The position numbers and the translations under genes are program-made. The notes under the pieces were generated by a model. That model was not told the DNA's origin, did not search any database, and was given only the letters and a program-made list of their open reading frames with translations. This document shows positions 6,723 to 14,812 of a stretch of 16,191 nucleotides of DNA, in pieces (within the stretch, counting starts at the first letter, position 1; every line of letters begins with the position of its first letter). Source of the stretch: Kocuria sp. (GTDB taxonomy: Bacteria > Actinomycetota > Actinomycetes > Actinomycetales > Micrococcaceae); contig JAKDKI010000016.1 in NCBI GenBank assembly GCA_030453435.1, positions 1-16,191 on the forward strand, read 5' to 3'.

Positions 6723-7846
6723 TGGCCTACGAAGAGCGCGGTGCCGTGCAAGGGGAACAACGATTGGTCGGCGCGGAAGGCGATCTGGACGATCAGCAAC
6801 TCGAAGCGAGCTTGCGGCCAGGCACACTTGACGATTTCGTGGGGCAGAAGCGCGTGCGCGCGCAACTGTCCCTCGTGCTGGAAGCGTCCAAACTGCGCGG
6901 GCGCACCGCGGACCACGTGTTGCTGTCAGGACCCCCGGGGTTGGGTAAGACCACACTGGCGATGATCATTGCCCAGGAACTGGATGTTCCCCTGCGGATT
7001 TCATCCGGTCCGGCCATTCAGCACGCCGGAGATCTGGCGGCTATCCTGTCCTCGCTGACCCACGGTGACGTGCTGTTCCTGGACGAGATCCACCGCATGT
7101 CCCGGCCCGCGGAGGAAATGCTCTACATGGCCATGGAGGATTTCCGCGTTGACATTGTGGTGGGCAAGGGTGCCGGCGCCACGTCCATACCGCTGGACCT
7201 CCCTCCGTTCACCCTGGTGGGTGCCACTACGCGTGCGGGTTTGCTGCCCGGTCCGCTGCGTGATCGTTTCGGTTTCACCGGTCACTTGGAGTTCTATTCG
7301 GTTCCCGAACTGGAACTCGTACTGCGCAGGTCGGCCGGTCTGTTGGATTTGAACATGACCTCCGAGGGCTTCTACGAGGTAGCTTCTCGTTCCCGCGGCA
7401 CCCCTCGAATCGCCAACCGACTGCTTCGGCGGGTCCGTGACTGGGCGCTGGTGCACGGTGTGGATCGCATCGATGCTCGTACCGCCGGCGCCGCACTGGA
7501 CATGTACGAGGTGGACGTCAGGGGGCTGGACCGGTTGGACCGCAACGTTCTTTCTGCTCTGGTCACCAAGTTCAACGGGGGACCGGTGGGACTCTCAACG
7601 CTGGCCATCGCCGTGGGTGAGGAGACCGAGACGGTTGAGACCGTGGCGGAACCGTTCCTCGTGCGCGAGGGTCTCCTGGGCCGAACTCCGCGCGGACGGA
7701 TTGCCATGGCGGCGGCGTGGGAACACCTGGGACTCAACGTTCCCGATCACGCGGCCTTCAAGGATCCCGCCTTGCGGACCGCGTTGGCCACGGAGCCTCC
7801 GGAGCAAGAACGGGCCGGGCAGGAAGGTCAGCCCGGCGCCTTCTGA
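6722..7846 (+). CDS. ruvB: RuvB, Holliday junction branch-migration ATPase
   Basis: AAA+ hexameric motor that drives branch migration with RuvA. The 374 residues contain Walker [10 protein letters not shown] (K76), Walker [10 protein letters not shown] (D121, E122), sensor 1 [19 protein letters not shown] with the arginine finger in LRDRF, and sensor 2 [18 protein letters not shown]-terminal winged helix follows, with [12 protein letters not shown] and [13 protein letters not shown]. An N-terminal segment of about 25 residues and a polar tail of about 20 residues (rich in Glu and Gln) flank the core. ATG 6722 overlaps the ruvA stop by one base; the SD is only a weak GGCGG, consistent with coupling. 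A GC-rich inverted repeat lies in the last codons, and yajC begins 146 nt later from an apparently separate promoter. Confidence 0.98.
   Translation: MAYEERGAVQGEQRLVGAEGDLDDQQLEASLRPGTLDDFVGQKRVRAQLSLVLEASKLRGRTADHVLLSGPPGLGKTTLAMIIAQELDVPLRISSGPAIQHAGDLAAILSSLTHGDVLFLDEIHRMSRPAEEMLYMAMEDFRVDIVVGKGAGATSIPLDLPPFTLVGATTRAGLLPGPLRDRFGFTGHLEFYSVPELELVLRRSAGLLDLNMTSEGFYEVASRSRGTPRIANRLLRRVRDWALVHGVDRIDARTAGAALDMYEVDVRGLDRLDRNVLSALVTKFNGGPVGLSTLAIAVGEETETVETVAEPFLVREGLLGRTPRGRIAMAAAWEHLGLNVPDHAAFKDPALRTALATEPPEQERAGQEGQPGAF
7814..7837 (+). terminator. GC-rich inverted repeat at the 3' end of ruvB
   Basis: GCCGGGC (7814-7820) and GCCCGGC (7831-7837) can form a 7-bp stem with a 10-nt loop just before the ruvB stop. 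GAAGG/CCTTC (7823-7827/7839-7843) offers a competing pairing. No T-tract follows. It may be a terminator, but coding sequence of this composition can produce such repeats by chance. Confidence 0.25.
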
Positions 7847-7900
7847 TCGGTTCCGCAGGCTCCCTCTGTCGTGGTTCAGCGCGCGACCAGCTGAATCCCC

Positions 7901-7906
7901 TACACT
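7901..7906 (+). promoter_or_regulatory. Candidate -10 box for yajC
   Basis: TACACT fits the actinobacterial TAnnnT -10 pattern. It lies 91 nt upstream of the yajC GTG in a 146-nt gap after ruvB. The only -35-like element nearby is TTCAGC (7875-7880) at a 20-nt spacing, which is too long to be convincing. The rest of the gap holds short palindromes (GTCGCGAC at 7929-7936; ACGGAATTCCGT at 7983-7994, over the start codon) and no gene. Confidence 0.35.
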
Positions 7907-7992
7907 TGACCGGATCCCTGTGGTGACTGTCGCGACTTCACGCGGTAGCTTCGACCACACAGAAGCCAACATTGTCTACAGAACGGAATTCC

Positions 7993-8535
7993 GTGATTCT
8001 CTCCGAGCAACTTCTTGCCCAGGCCCAGCAGTCAGGCGGGGGCGGCACCGCCTGGTTCCTTCCCGTCATGCTCGTGGTGATGGTGTTGCTGCTGTGGCTG
8101 CCCATGCGCCGCCAGAAGAAGGCTCAGGCCCAGATCAAGGCCAAGCAGGCGACCATGGAACCCGGCACGCGTGTGATGACCAGCTTCGGTCTGTACGGCA
8201 CGGTCCTGTCCATTGACCGCGATGAGAACAAGGCCGTTCTGGAAGTCTCCCCGGGTACCTCCGTGACCGTACACACCCAGACCGTCACCACGATCCTCGA
8301 CGATCCCGCCACCGAGAATGCCGCCATTGCGCAGAACGGCGCTGTCGACGGCGAAGGCTCCACCGCAGCGGGCGGCGCACAGGAGTCCTACGGTGATCGC
8401 GAGCACGACCTGCCCGGAGACAACGTCCCCGGCGATACTGCAGCGGGTAACACCACCTCGGGTCAGGACGTCCCGGGCGATGACGCACCGCGTGGCACGT
8501 GGCGCGACAACCGCCGCGATAACGACATCAACTGA
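7993..8535 (+). CDS. yajC: YajC, preprotein translocase accessory subunit
   Basis: Small single-pass membrane protein that joins SecD and SecF in the SecDF–YajC complex assisting protein export. About 18 residues precede one transmembrane helix (WFLPVMLVVMVLLLWLPM), followed by the family block MRRQKKAQAQ and the cytoplasmic core (MEPGTRVMTSFGLYGTVLSIDRDENKAVLEVSPGTSVTVHTQTV). The start is uncertain: GTG 7993 (180 aa) has GGA 5 nt upstream and fits family length at the N-terminus, while TTG 7972 would add seven residues. The last 70 or so residues are acidic, glycine-rich and repetitive (several PGD units), ending in WRDNRRDNDIN, and look disordered. A terminator-like hairpin separates yajC from secD. 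Confidence 0.92.
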   Translation: MILSEQLLAQAQQSGGGGTAWFLPVMLVVMVLLLWLPMRRQKKAQAQIKAKQATMEPGTRVMTSFGLYGTVLSIDRDENKAVLEVSPGTSVTVHTQTVTTILDDPATENAAIAQNGAVDGEGSTAAGGAQESYGDREHDLPGDNVPGDTAAGNTTSGQDVPGDDAPRGTWRDNRRDNDIN

Positions 8536-8544
8536 AGAAGTACG

Positions 8545-8579
8545 TGAGACACGGGCCGAGAGCATCGGCCCGTTTCTCA
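8545..8579 (+). terminator. Strong hairpin between yajC and secD
   Basis: A perfect 9-bp stem (ACGGGCCGA 8551-8559 with 8565-8573) around a GAGCA loop is extended by TGAGA/TCTCA (8545-8549/8575-8579) after one mismatch. The sequence TTTCTC follows the inner stem directly. It looks like an intrinsic terminator or attenuator 10 nt after the yajC stop. secD would then need readthrough or a start site within 8580-8642, where I see no clear promoter. Confidence 0.6.
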
Positions 8580-8642
8580 TGACCGGATCCCGGCGCGGCC
8601 TGCTCAGCAGCCGCACCGACCGTGCGTTGTTGAAGGACAGAC

Positions 8643-10487
8643 ATGGCATCAGACAAAGACACCTCGGGCCGTTCGGGCACCGACGAGTCGAAGAAATCCA
8701 GCTCCAAGGCCGCCTCACGCGGGCCACGCTCGGTGCGTTCGGGATCTCAAGCGGCCGTGAGCACGGCCAAACGCGGTCTTGTGGCCCTGGCGGTGCTGAC
8801 CATCGCCCTGGCGGGCATCTTGATCTACGGTGTCACCACCGACCGGACCGGCTGGGATCCCAAGTTGGCCCTGGATCTGGAAGGTGGCACGCAAATGGTG
8901 CTGTCTCCGGAGCTGCAGGAGGCTCAGGACGGTCAGGAGATCTCACAGGAGCAACTTGACCAGGCCGTTGAGATCATCCGTCAGCGCGTGGACGGCACGG
9001 GTGTCTCGGAAGCAGAGATCAGCACGCAGTCGGGCTCGAACATCGTGGTCTCCATGCCGGGTGTTCCCTCCTCGGAGACTCGGGACCTGATTCAGACCTC
9101 CGCACAGATGGCGTTCCGCCCGGTGATCACCACTTCGGAAGGTGCTCCCACCCCGAAGGACCAGCGCACACCGATCGAGGACATCCCGGAACCGGATGCC
9201 GAACCCACCGATTCCTCGGACCCCAACTGGGTCACCCCCGAATTGGTCAAGGAGTTCGAAGCCCTGGATTGTTCGGCGCAGCGCCCCCAGGAGGAGCGCA
9301 AGGCTCAGGACCCTGAGAAGGCCGTAGTGGCCTGCGACCCGGCGAACAACGCCAAGTACATTCTGGGCCCGTTGGAGATCCCCGGCACCGATATCGACGA
9401 TGCCTCCTACGGCACGGCGACCAACCAGCAGGGCATGTCCACGGGTCAGTACGCCGTGAACCTGCAGTTCAACTCCGAGGGAACCCAGACTTTCAAGGAA
9501 CTCTCGGAACGGCTCTACCAGATCGGCCAGTCCCAGCAGGGTGACCCCCGGTCACAGTTCGCGATCCTGCTCGACGGCACGGTGATTTCCGCGCCGTCGA
9601 TGAACGCGGTCATCAACGATGGCAGCGCCCAGATCACCGGTTCCTTCACGGAAGAGGACGCACAATTCCTCTCCGAGCAGCTCAAGTACGGTGCGCTCCC
9701 GGTGAGCTTCAGCATCGAATCCGAACAGCAGATTTCTGCGACACTCGGCAATAATCAGCTGCGCATGGGCATCATCGCGGGCCTGGTGGGTCTGGTACTG
9801 GTGTGCGTCTATTCGATGTTCCAGTACCGCTGGCTCGGCCTGGTGACCATTTCGTCACTCTTGGTTGCGGGTCTGATCACCTACTTCGCGATCACCCTGT
9901 TGGGCTGGAGCGCCAACTACCGGCTGTCCTTGGCCGGCGTGGCCGGTTTGATCGTGGCCATCGGCCAGACGGCGGACTCGTTCATCGTCTACTTCGAACG
10001 CATCAGGGATGAGATCCGCGCGGGCAGAAGTATCCCGGCCGCGGTGGATCACGGTTGGAAACGAGCGCGTCAAACGGTGCTTGCCGCCAAGGCCGTGAAC
10101 CTGCTTGCGGCGGTCGTGCTCTACTTCGTGGCCGTGGGCAACGTGCGAGGATTCGCGTTCACCCTGGGCCTCACCGCGATAGCCGACTTGCTCGTGGTGT
10201 TCTTGTTCACCCACCCGATCATGGTCCTGCTGACCCGCACCAAGTACTTCGGCGAGGGCGCCAAGAACTCCGGTCTCGATCCGGAAGCCCTCGACGCCGT
10301 GCCCTTCTACCGTGGCGCTGGGCGGGTGCGTAGCCCCGAGGACAGCGACGGACTGACTATTGCCGAGCGACGTCGTCGTCAAAAGGCGGCCGAAACCCAG
10401 GGCGACGGCGCCGCGGCCGGGCCCGCCGAATCCGGCGGATCCAGCGCAGTGGACCAGACCGAACAGACCGAGGGGAGCACCCGATGA
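8643..10487 (+). CDS. secD: SecD, protein translocase subunit
   Basis: RND-like membrane protein that, with SecF, uses the proton motive force to help pull preproteins across the membrane. In 614 residues there is a charged, serine-rich cytoplasmic N-terminus, TM1 (about 45-64), the DLEGGTQMVL motif (D78), and a large extracytoplasmic P1 region (about 65-370). Five more helices lie between about 374 and 540; one carries IGQTADSFIVYFERIRDE with D445 at the position of the conserved helix-4 acidic residue. C210 and C231 in P1 could form a disulfide, an actinobacterial-looking insertion. The C-terminal tail is long, polar and rich in Gly, Ala and Gln. ATG 8643 is supported by GAAGGA (8632-8637), 5 nt upstream. 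It overlaps secF by 4 nt (ATGA). Confidence 0.97.
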   Translation: MASDKDTSGRSGTDESKKSSSKAASRGPRSVRSGSQAAVSTAKRGLVALAVLTIALAGILIYGVTTDRTGWDPKLALDLEGGTQMVLSPELQEAQDGQEISQEQLDQAVEIIRQRVDGTGVSEAEISTQSGSNIVVSMPGVPSSETRDLIQTSAQMAFRPVITTSEGAPTPKDQRTPIEDIPEPDAEPTDSSDPNWVTPELVKEFEALDCSAQRPQEERKAQDPEKAVVACDPANNAKYILGPLEIPGTDIDDASYGTATNQQGMSTGQYAVNLQFNSEGTQTFKELSERLYQIGQSQQGDPRSQFAILLDGTVISAPSMNAVINDGSAQITGSFTEEDAQFLSEQLKYGALPVSFSIESEQQISATLGNNQLRMGIIAGLVGLVLVCVYSMFQYRWLGLVTISSLLVAGLITYFAITLLGWSANYRLSLAGVAGLIVAIGQTADSFIVYFERIRDEIRAGRSIPAAVDHGWKRARQTVLAAKAVNLLAAVVLYFVAVGNVRGFAFTLGLTAIADLLVVFLFTHPIMVLLTRTKYFGEGAKNSGLDPEALDAVPFYRGAGRVRSPEDSDGLTIAERRRRQKAAETQGDGAAAGPAESGGSSAVDQTEQTEGSTR

Positions 10488-11530
10488 GCAACCGACTCGC
10501 AAGCTTCGGTAACGACCTCCACAGTGGTCGTAAGTCATACCCGTTCGTGCAGAAGCGCCGGCTGTGGCTCTCCCTGACCTTGGCCCTCGTAGTGATATCC
10601 ATGTTGATCCCGGTGGTCAAGGGCGGATTCAACCTGGGCATCGACTTCACCGGTGGGTCTGAGTTCACGGTCTCCGGGATCGAGAATACGGACGTCCAGA
10701 CCGGTGAGGAGGCCGTGGCGGAATCTTCGGACGCCAGCGGCGTGACCGTGACTAATATCGCGCCCGGCACCGTGCGCGTGCAGACTGAACAGCTCAACGA
10801 CGATCAGACACTGGCCGTCAAGGACGCCCTGCAGGACGCCTACGGCGCTTCCGATGACCAGGTCACGTCCAACTTCGTGGGCCCCACGTGGGGTCAGGGC
10901 GTGACCCAACAGGCCCTGTGGGGTCTGCTGGTCTTCGTGTTGCTGGCAACGGTGCTCATGGCCCTGTACTTCAGAACATGGAAGATGTCCGTGTCCGCGG
11001 TGGCGGCCATGATGGCAACCATCCTGATTACCGCGGGCGTCTACTCGCTGGTCGATTTCGAGGTCACACCGTCCGCAGTGATCGGATTCCTGACCGTGCT
11101 GTCCTACTCGCTCTACGACTCGGTGGTGGTCTTCGACAAGGTGCGTGAAAACACCAAGGGACTGCTGAGCGGAACCGCCCCGGAGGAGAGAGCCAAACGG
11201 ACGTTCTCGGAACAAATCAACTTGGCGGTCAACCAGACCCTGGTTCGTTCGATCAACACGTCGGTGGTCGGCATTTTGCCCGTGGGCGCCATCTTGTTCA
11301 TCGGTGCCTACCTCCTGGGCGCGGGTACCCTGAAGGACTTGTCCCTGTCGTTGTTCGTGGGCATCATCGTGGGCACCGCGGCGACCATGTTCGTGGCCGC
11401 CCCGATGTACTCGTGGCTGCGCGGGCTCGAACCCGCCGTGCGCGATCAGGAGCGCAAGGTCCTGGACTCGCGTCAGACGGAAGGTGCGCCCGTGACGGCA
11501 GACCCGGTTCAGGCCGGTCCGCGCGAATAA
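10484..11530 (+). CDS. secF: SecF, protein translocase subunit
   Basis: Partner of SecD in the proton-driven export complex. The 348-residue protein has TM1 at about 27-45, then the signature FNLGIDFTGGSEF (D54) that starts the first extracytoplasmic domain. Helices 2-6 run from about residue 140 to 310, including YSLYDSVVVFDKVRENT and VNQTLVRSINTSVV. A short charged tail is cytoplasmic. ATG 10484 overlaps the secD TGA (ATGA) and sits 6 nt after GGGGAG (10472-10477), so translation is coupled. A strong hairpin 22 nt after the stop ends the unit. apt, which lies between secF and rel in mycobacteria, is absent here. Confidence 0.97.
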   Translation: MSNRLASFGNDLHSGRKSYPFVQKRRLWLSLTLALVVISMLIPVVKGGFNLGIDFTGGSEFTVSGIENTDVQTGEEAVAESSDASGVTVTNIAPGTVRVQTEQLNDDQTLAVKDALQDAYGASDDQVTSNFVGPTWGQGVTQQALWGLLVFVLLATVLMALYFRTWKMSVSAVAAMMATILITAGVYSLVDFEVTPSAVIGFLTVLSYSLYDSVVVFDKVRENTKGLLSGTAPEERAKRTFSEQINLAVNQTLVRSINTSVVGILPVGAILFIGAYLLGAGTLKDLSLSLFVGIIVGTAATMFVAAPMYSWLRGLEPAVRDQERKVLDSRQTEGAPVTADPVQAGPRE

Positions 11531-11552
11531 CAGGCCAAACCTCCGTTACACT

Positions 11553-11580
11553 CGCCCCCGTACCGTAAGGTGCGGGGGCG
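11553..11580 (+). terminator. Intrinsic terminator-like hairpin after secF
   Basis: CGCCCCCGTACC (11553-11564) pairs with GGTGCGGGGGCG (11569-11580), 12 bp with one G·U, closed by a GUAA tetraloop of the stable GNRA type. It begins 22 nt after the secF stop and is followed by TGCTATT rather than a pure T-tract. It very likely separates secDF transcription from rel. Confidence 0.75.
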
Positions 11581-11586
11581 TGCTAT

Positions 11587-11592
11587 TAGACT
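11587..11592 (+). promoter_or_regulatory. Candidate -10 box for rel
   Basis: TAGACT, just past the secF terminator, fits TAnnnT. The -35 region would fall inside the terminator stem and shows no consensus. A start near 11599 would give a leader of about 65 nt with short GC pairings (for example CCGGG 11608-11612 with CCCGG 11627-11631). The rest of the 133-nt gap shows nothing else I can name. Confidence 0.3.
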
Positions 11593-11663
11593 TGATGACT
11601 TAGCGCACCGGGCGCAGTAATCATGTCCCGGCCAGCGGTGATCCGTGAGGAGGCTGTGGAACC

Positions 11664-14075
11664 ATGACGACAGAGTCGGATGCTCAGAGCGCAAAGAATT
11701 CCGTGCCTCAGAACCCGAATGACAGCCCGGCGGGATCCGCCAGCTCCAGGATCGAATCAGCGGGTACACACTTCGTGTTGCCTGCTTCCCGTCCGGTGTT
11801 CGGGCGCGCGGTTTTCCCGGGCCGCAGTGAACGAACACGCTCCACATTGTCCGCGTTGACGGGGGAGTCAGTTCCCGGTTCGCCCGTTCTGGTGCCGTTG
11901 TTGCGCACCGTGAGTGTTACGCATCCTGATGAGGACCTATCCGTCCTGGAGCGCGCCTTTGCGGTGGCCGATTCGTATCACGAGGGGCAGAAGCGCAAGT
12001 CGGGGGACCCGTACATCACCCACCCGGTAGCGGTCACCACGATCCTCGCCGAACTCGGTATGACCGGTGCCACGCTGGTGGCGGGACTACTACACGACAC
12101 CGTGGAGGACACCAGCTATTCGCTGGAACAGCTCACGGAGGACTTCGGCGAAGAGGTCGCCGCACTCGTGGACGGCGTGACCAAACTGGACAAGATCCAG
12201 TACGGCGAAAACGCCCAGGCGGAGACCGTGCGCAAGATGATCGTGGCCATGGCCAAGGACATTCGCGTGCTGGTCATCAAGTTGGCCGACCGGTTGCACA
12301 ATGCGCGCACGTGGCGGTTCGTGTCCTCGTCCTCATCGTCCAAGAAGGCCCGCGAGACCCTGGAAATCTTTGCCCCGCTCGCGCACCGATTGGGTATGAA
12401 CACCATCAAGTGGGAACTCGAGGATCTCTCGTTCTCCGCGTTGTACCCCAAGGTCTACGACGAGATCGTGCGCATGGTGGGCGAACGCACACCGGAACGT
12501 GAACGCAACCTGGCCGAGATTCGCGGGTTGATCGCGGAGGAACTGGACAAGTCCGGCATCGATGCAACGATCACCGGCCGCCCCAAGCACTACTACTCGA
12601 TTTACCAGAAGATGATCGTGCGGGGTAAGGATTTCGATGAGATCCATGACCTGCAGGCGGCACGCGTGCTCGTGAACTCGGTGCGCGAATGCTATGCGGC
12701 ACTCGGTGTCCTGCACGCGAAGTGGAGCCCCCTGCCGGGCCGCTTCAAGGACTACATCGCCATGCCCAAATTCAACATGTACCAGTCACTGCACACCACG
12801 GTGATCGGTCCCAACGGGCGCCCGGTGGAGATCCAGATCCGCACGCACGAAATGCACCATCGTGCCGAATACGGTGTGGCCGCGCACTGGAAGTACAAGA
12901 ACCAGGTCAATCAGGCCAACTCTGCTACGCCCAAGGCCAAGGAGGGCGAGCTGAACTGGCTCAGCTCGCTGGTTTCGTGGCAGGAGGAAGCCAAGGATTC
13001 CTCGGACTTCCTGGACTCGTTGCGGTATCAGATCAACACCGCCGAGGTGTACGTGTTTACGCCCAAAGGCGAGGTCATGGCCCTGCCCACGGGGTCCACA
13101 CCGGTGGACTTCGCCTATTCCGTGCACACCGAGGTGGGTAATCACACCATCGGGGCGCGGGTCAACGGTAAATTGGTGCCGCTGTCCTCCAAACTCCAGC
13201 ACGGTGACCGCGTAGAGATTCTGACGTCCAAGTCCGAATCGGCCTCACCCTCGCAGGACTGGCTCAAGTTCGTGGGATCCCCGCGGGCGCGCACCAAGAT
13301 CCGACAGTGGTATTCCAAGGAACGCCGCGAAGAGGCGATCGAACGCGGCAAGGAGCTGCTCACCAAGGCGCTCCGCAAGCATCACCTACCCCTGCAACGC
13401 ACGGTGACCCACGAGTCGCTCGTGTCGGTTGCGCAGGACTTCAATCGTTCGGACGTTGCGGCGCTGTACGAGGCGCTCGGTAATGACGCGGTCAATGCTC
13501 AGCAGGTCGTGGAGAAACTCATCGAGCACCATGGCGGGGCTGAGGGGACCGAAGAGGACTTCGCCGAGACCACCAAGGTCACCGCCCCGGCTCGAGCCAC
13601 GGTGTCCGATTCGGGCGTGGTGGTCCAGGGCATGTCGGACGTGTACGTCAAACTGGCGCGCTGCTGCACACCGGTTCCCCCGGACGAGATCGTGGGGTTC
13701 GTGACGCGCGGTGCCGGTATCTCCGTGCACCGCAAGGACTGCAACAACATGAAGCCCCTCTTGTCCTCCGAGGACCCCCGGGTCAAGGAAGTCAGCTGGG
13801 CTCCCACGCAGTCCTCCCTGTTCCTGGTGGAGATCCAGGTCGAGGCCCTTGATCGCCATTCGTTGTTGCTCGACGTCACCCGCGTGCTGTCGGAGAACCA
13901 CGTGAACATCCTGTCCGCGCAGGTGCACACCTCCCGGTCCCGCTTGGCCATTTCCCGCTTTGCCTTCGAGATGGGTGACACCCGCTACCTGGATCACGTG
14001 CTCAATCAGGTGCGCGGAATTGATGGCGTGTACGACGTGTACCGCACCTCGGGTCACCGCCCGGTGGCTTCGTAG
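11664..14075 (+). CDS. relA: Rel, bifunctional (p)ppGpp synthetase/hydrolase
   Basis: Stringent-response enzyme that makes (p)ppGpp from ATP and GDP/GTP when ribosomes stall and also degrades it. The 803 residues begin with a variable serine/proline-rich segment of about 85. The HD hydrolase domain follows, with ITHPVAV, LLHDTVEDT (H144, D145) and KLADRLHNART, so hydrolysis should be active. The synthetase domain has GRPKHYYSIYQKM, an RGKD motif of the bifunctional (RXKD) class, PGRFKDYIAMPKFNMYQSLHTTV and EIQIRTHEMHHRAEYGVAAHWKYK. Then come TGS (VYVFTPKGEVMALPTGSTPVDFAYSVH), a zinc-finger region (C667, C668, H689, C693) and a C-terminal ACT domain. ATG 11664 follows GAGGAGG (11647-11653) at a rather long 10 nt. 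The last 22 nt overlap a convergent gene. A run of six serines lies in the HD domain near FVSSSSSSKKARE. Confidence 0.98.
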   Translation: MTTESDAQSAKNSVPQNPNDSPAGSASSRIESAGTHFVLPASRPVFGRAVFPGRSERTRSTLSALTGESVPGSPVLVPLLRTVSVTHPDEDLSVLERAFAVADSYHEGQKRKSGDPYITHPVAVTTILAELGMTGATLVAGLLHDTVEDTSYSLEQLTEDFGEEVAALVDGVTKLDKIQYGENAQAETVRKMIVAMAKDIRVLVIKLADRLHNARTWRFVSSSSSSKKARETLEIFAPLAHRLGMNTIKWELEDLSFSALYPKVYDEIVRMVGERTPERERNLAEIRGLIAEELDKSGIDATITGRPKHYYSIYQKMIVRGKDFDEIHDLQAARVLVNSVRECYAALGVLHAKWSPLPGRFKDYIAMPKFNMYQSLHTTVIGPNGRPVEIQIRTHEMHHRAEYGVAAHWKYKNQVNQANSATPKAKEGELNWLSSLVSWQEEAKDSSDFLDSLRYQINTAEVYVFTPKGEVMALPTGSTPVDFAYSVHTEVGNHTIGARVNGKLVPLSSKLQHGDRVEILTSKSESASPSQDWLKFVGSPRARTKIRQWYSKERREEAIERGKELLTKALRKHHLPLQRTVTHESLVSVAQDFNRSDVAALYEALGNDAVNAQQVVEKLIEHHGGAEGTEEDFAETTKVTAPARATVSDSGVVVQGMSDVYVKLARCCTPVPPDEIVGFVTRGAGISVHRKDCNNMKPLLSSEDPRVKEVSWAPTQSSLFLVEIQVEALDRHSLLLDVTRVLSENHVNILSAQVHTSRSRLAISRFAFEMGDTRYLDHVLNQVRGIDGVYDVYRTSGHRPVAS

Positions 14076-14698
14076 TCGCGTTCGACCGCTCGCCCGACCT
14101 TCCGCACCCTGGCCACGGCCTGCCGGCGTCCGGGTTTCTTTCCCACGGCATCCAAGGCGGCCAGGACCAACTCTGGTGGGCAGTGCAGGTGGGGTGAGGC
14201 CATGAGCCAGTGCAGTGCCCTGGTGCCATCCGCCCCGGGTACATGCAGGGCAACGTCCACGGCTGTACGCAGGGGGCTGGTCACCGCGAGGTCTTCGTGA
14301 ATCACGCGATCAAAGGTGTTGAAGGCGGTCTGGTGCAGACTGAAGCCACGGGGGAGTGTGGTGGTTGTCCGGGCCTCCTTGGCCACGAGGATCGGTAGTG
14401 GGTCCGGCACCTTGGCGCAATCGTAGAACCAGGCGGCCCCCAGTCTGCCCAGTACACCGCGCCGTTGCAGATGCGGTGGAATGACAGAGCGAAGTACATG
14501 CAGTTTGGTGGGCCGCGTCAGTGCCGTACCCACGGGAACGTGTGCGTCGAGCAGAATTCTGTTCAGGATCCCGTCCGAGACCATGGCCGCCAGCTCGGCT
14601 CCGCCGAACGGCTCTCCGGGCAGCAACACCGAGACACGTCCCGACCCCCAGGGGGACGGGACAGGATGGGCAACTTCCGTGGATCGCGGCGGTGTCAT
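14054..14698 (-). CDS. Hypothetical protein resembling AbiEi-antitoxin-like proteins
   Basis: A 214-residue protein of no certain function. The pattern is that of the large actinobacterial family annotated as AbiEi antitoxin-like or DUF559-associated proteins: a central stretch with alternating hydrophobic residues (about 64-125), then VTSPLRTAVDVAL (139-151) matching the family's 'V(T)TP.RT..DLA' block, then a helical C-terminus that ends in a basic, arginine-rich segment (188-214). I see no membrane segment or signal peptide. ATG 14698 is preceded by GGGG two bases upstream, a weak SD. The stop lies inside the end of rel, giving a 22-nt tail-to-tail overlap. No AbiEii-type nucleotidyltransferase toxin gene is adjacent in the window. 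It begins 34 nt after a strong terminator for the upstream minus-strand gene. The family call rests on one block and general pattern. Confidence 0.7.
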   Translation of the reverse strand: MTPPRSTEVAHPVPSPWGSGRVSVLLPGEPFGGAELAAMVSDGILNRILLDAHVPVGTALTRPTKLHVLRSVIPPHLQRRGVLGRLGAAWFYDCAKVPDPLPILVAKEARTTTTLPRGFSLHQTAFNTFDRVIHEDLAVTSPLRTAVDVALHVPGADGTRALHWLMASPHLHCPPELVLAALDAVGKKPGRRQAVARVRKVGRAVERDYEATGR

Positions 14699-14732
14699 GA
14701 CCCCATCTGAACCGATGACCCCGGGTTATGAA

Positions 14733-14776
14733 AACGGGGATGGTTCCAGTTGTGGACAACTGGAACCATCCCCGTT
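14733..14776 (-). terminator. Perfect 21-bp terminator stem downstream of the DUF349 gene
   Basis: The arm at 14733-14753 is perfectly complementary to 14756-14776, with only GG between them. On the minus strand the stem ends in GTT and runs into TTTTC, the classic intrinsic-terminator shape, 36 nt past the DUF349 stop. Such a long flawless stem is unusual. It should stop transcription before the AbiEi-like gene. Confidence 0.85.
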
Positions 14777-14782
14777 CACTGT

Positions 14783-14806
14783 GCAGTTCGAATCAGCTCG
14801 AACTGC
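14783..14806 (-). terminator. Second hairpin in tandem with the DUF349 terminator
   Basis: GCAGTTCGA (14783-14791) and TCGAACTGC (14798-14806) form a perfect 9-bp stem with a 6-nt loop, 6 nt past the DUF349 stop and 6 nt before the long stem. No T-tract follows directly. It may protect the mRNA 3' end or add to termination. The arm order rules out a LexA site. Confidence 0.55.
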
Positions 14807-14812
14807 TCCGTA

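Noticed and set aside
14783..14806. SOS box near the DUF349 stop
   Set aside because: The arms are in the opposite order (GTTCGA…TCGAAC) and it lies at a gene end.
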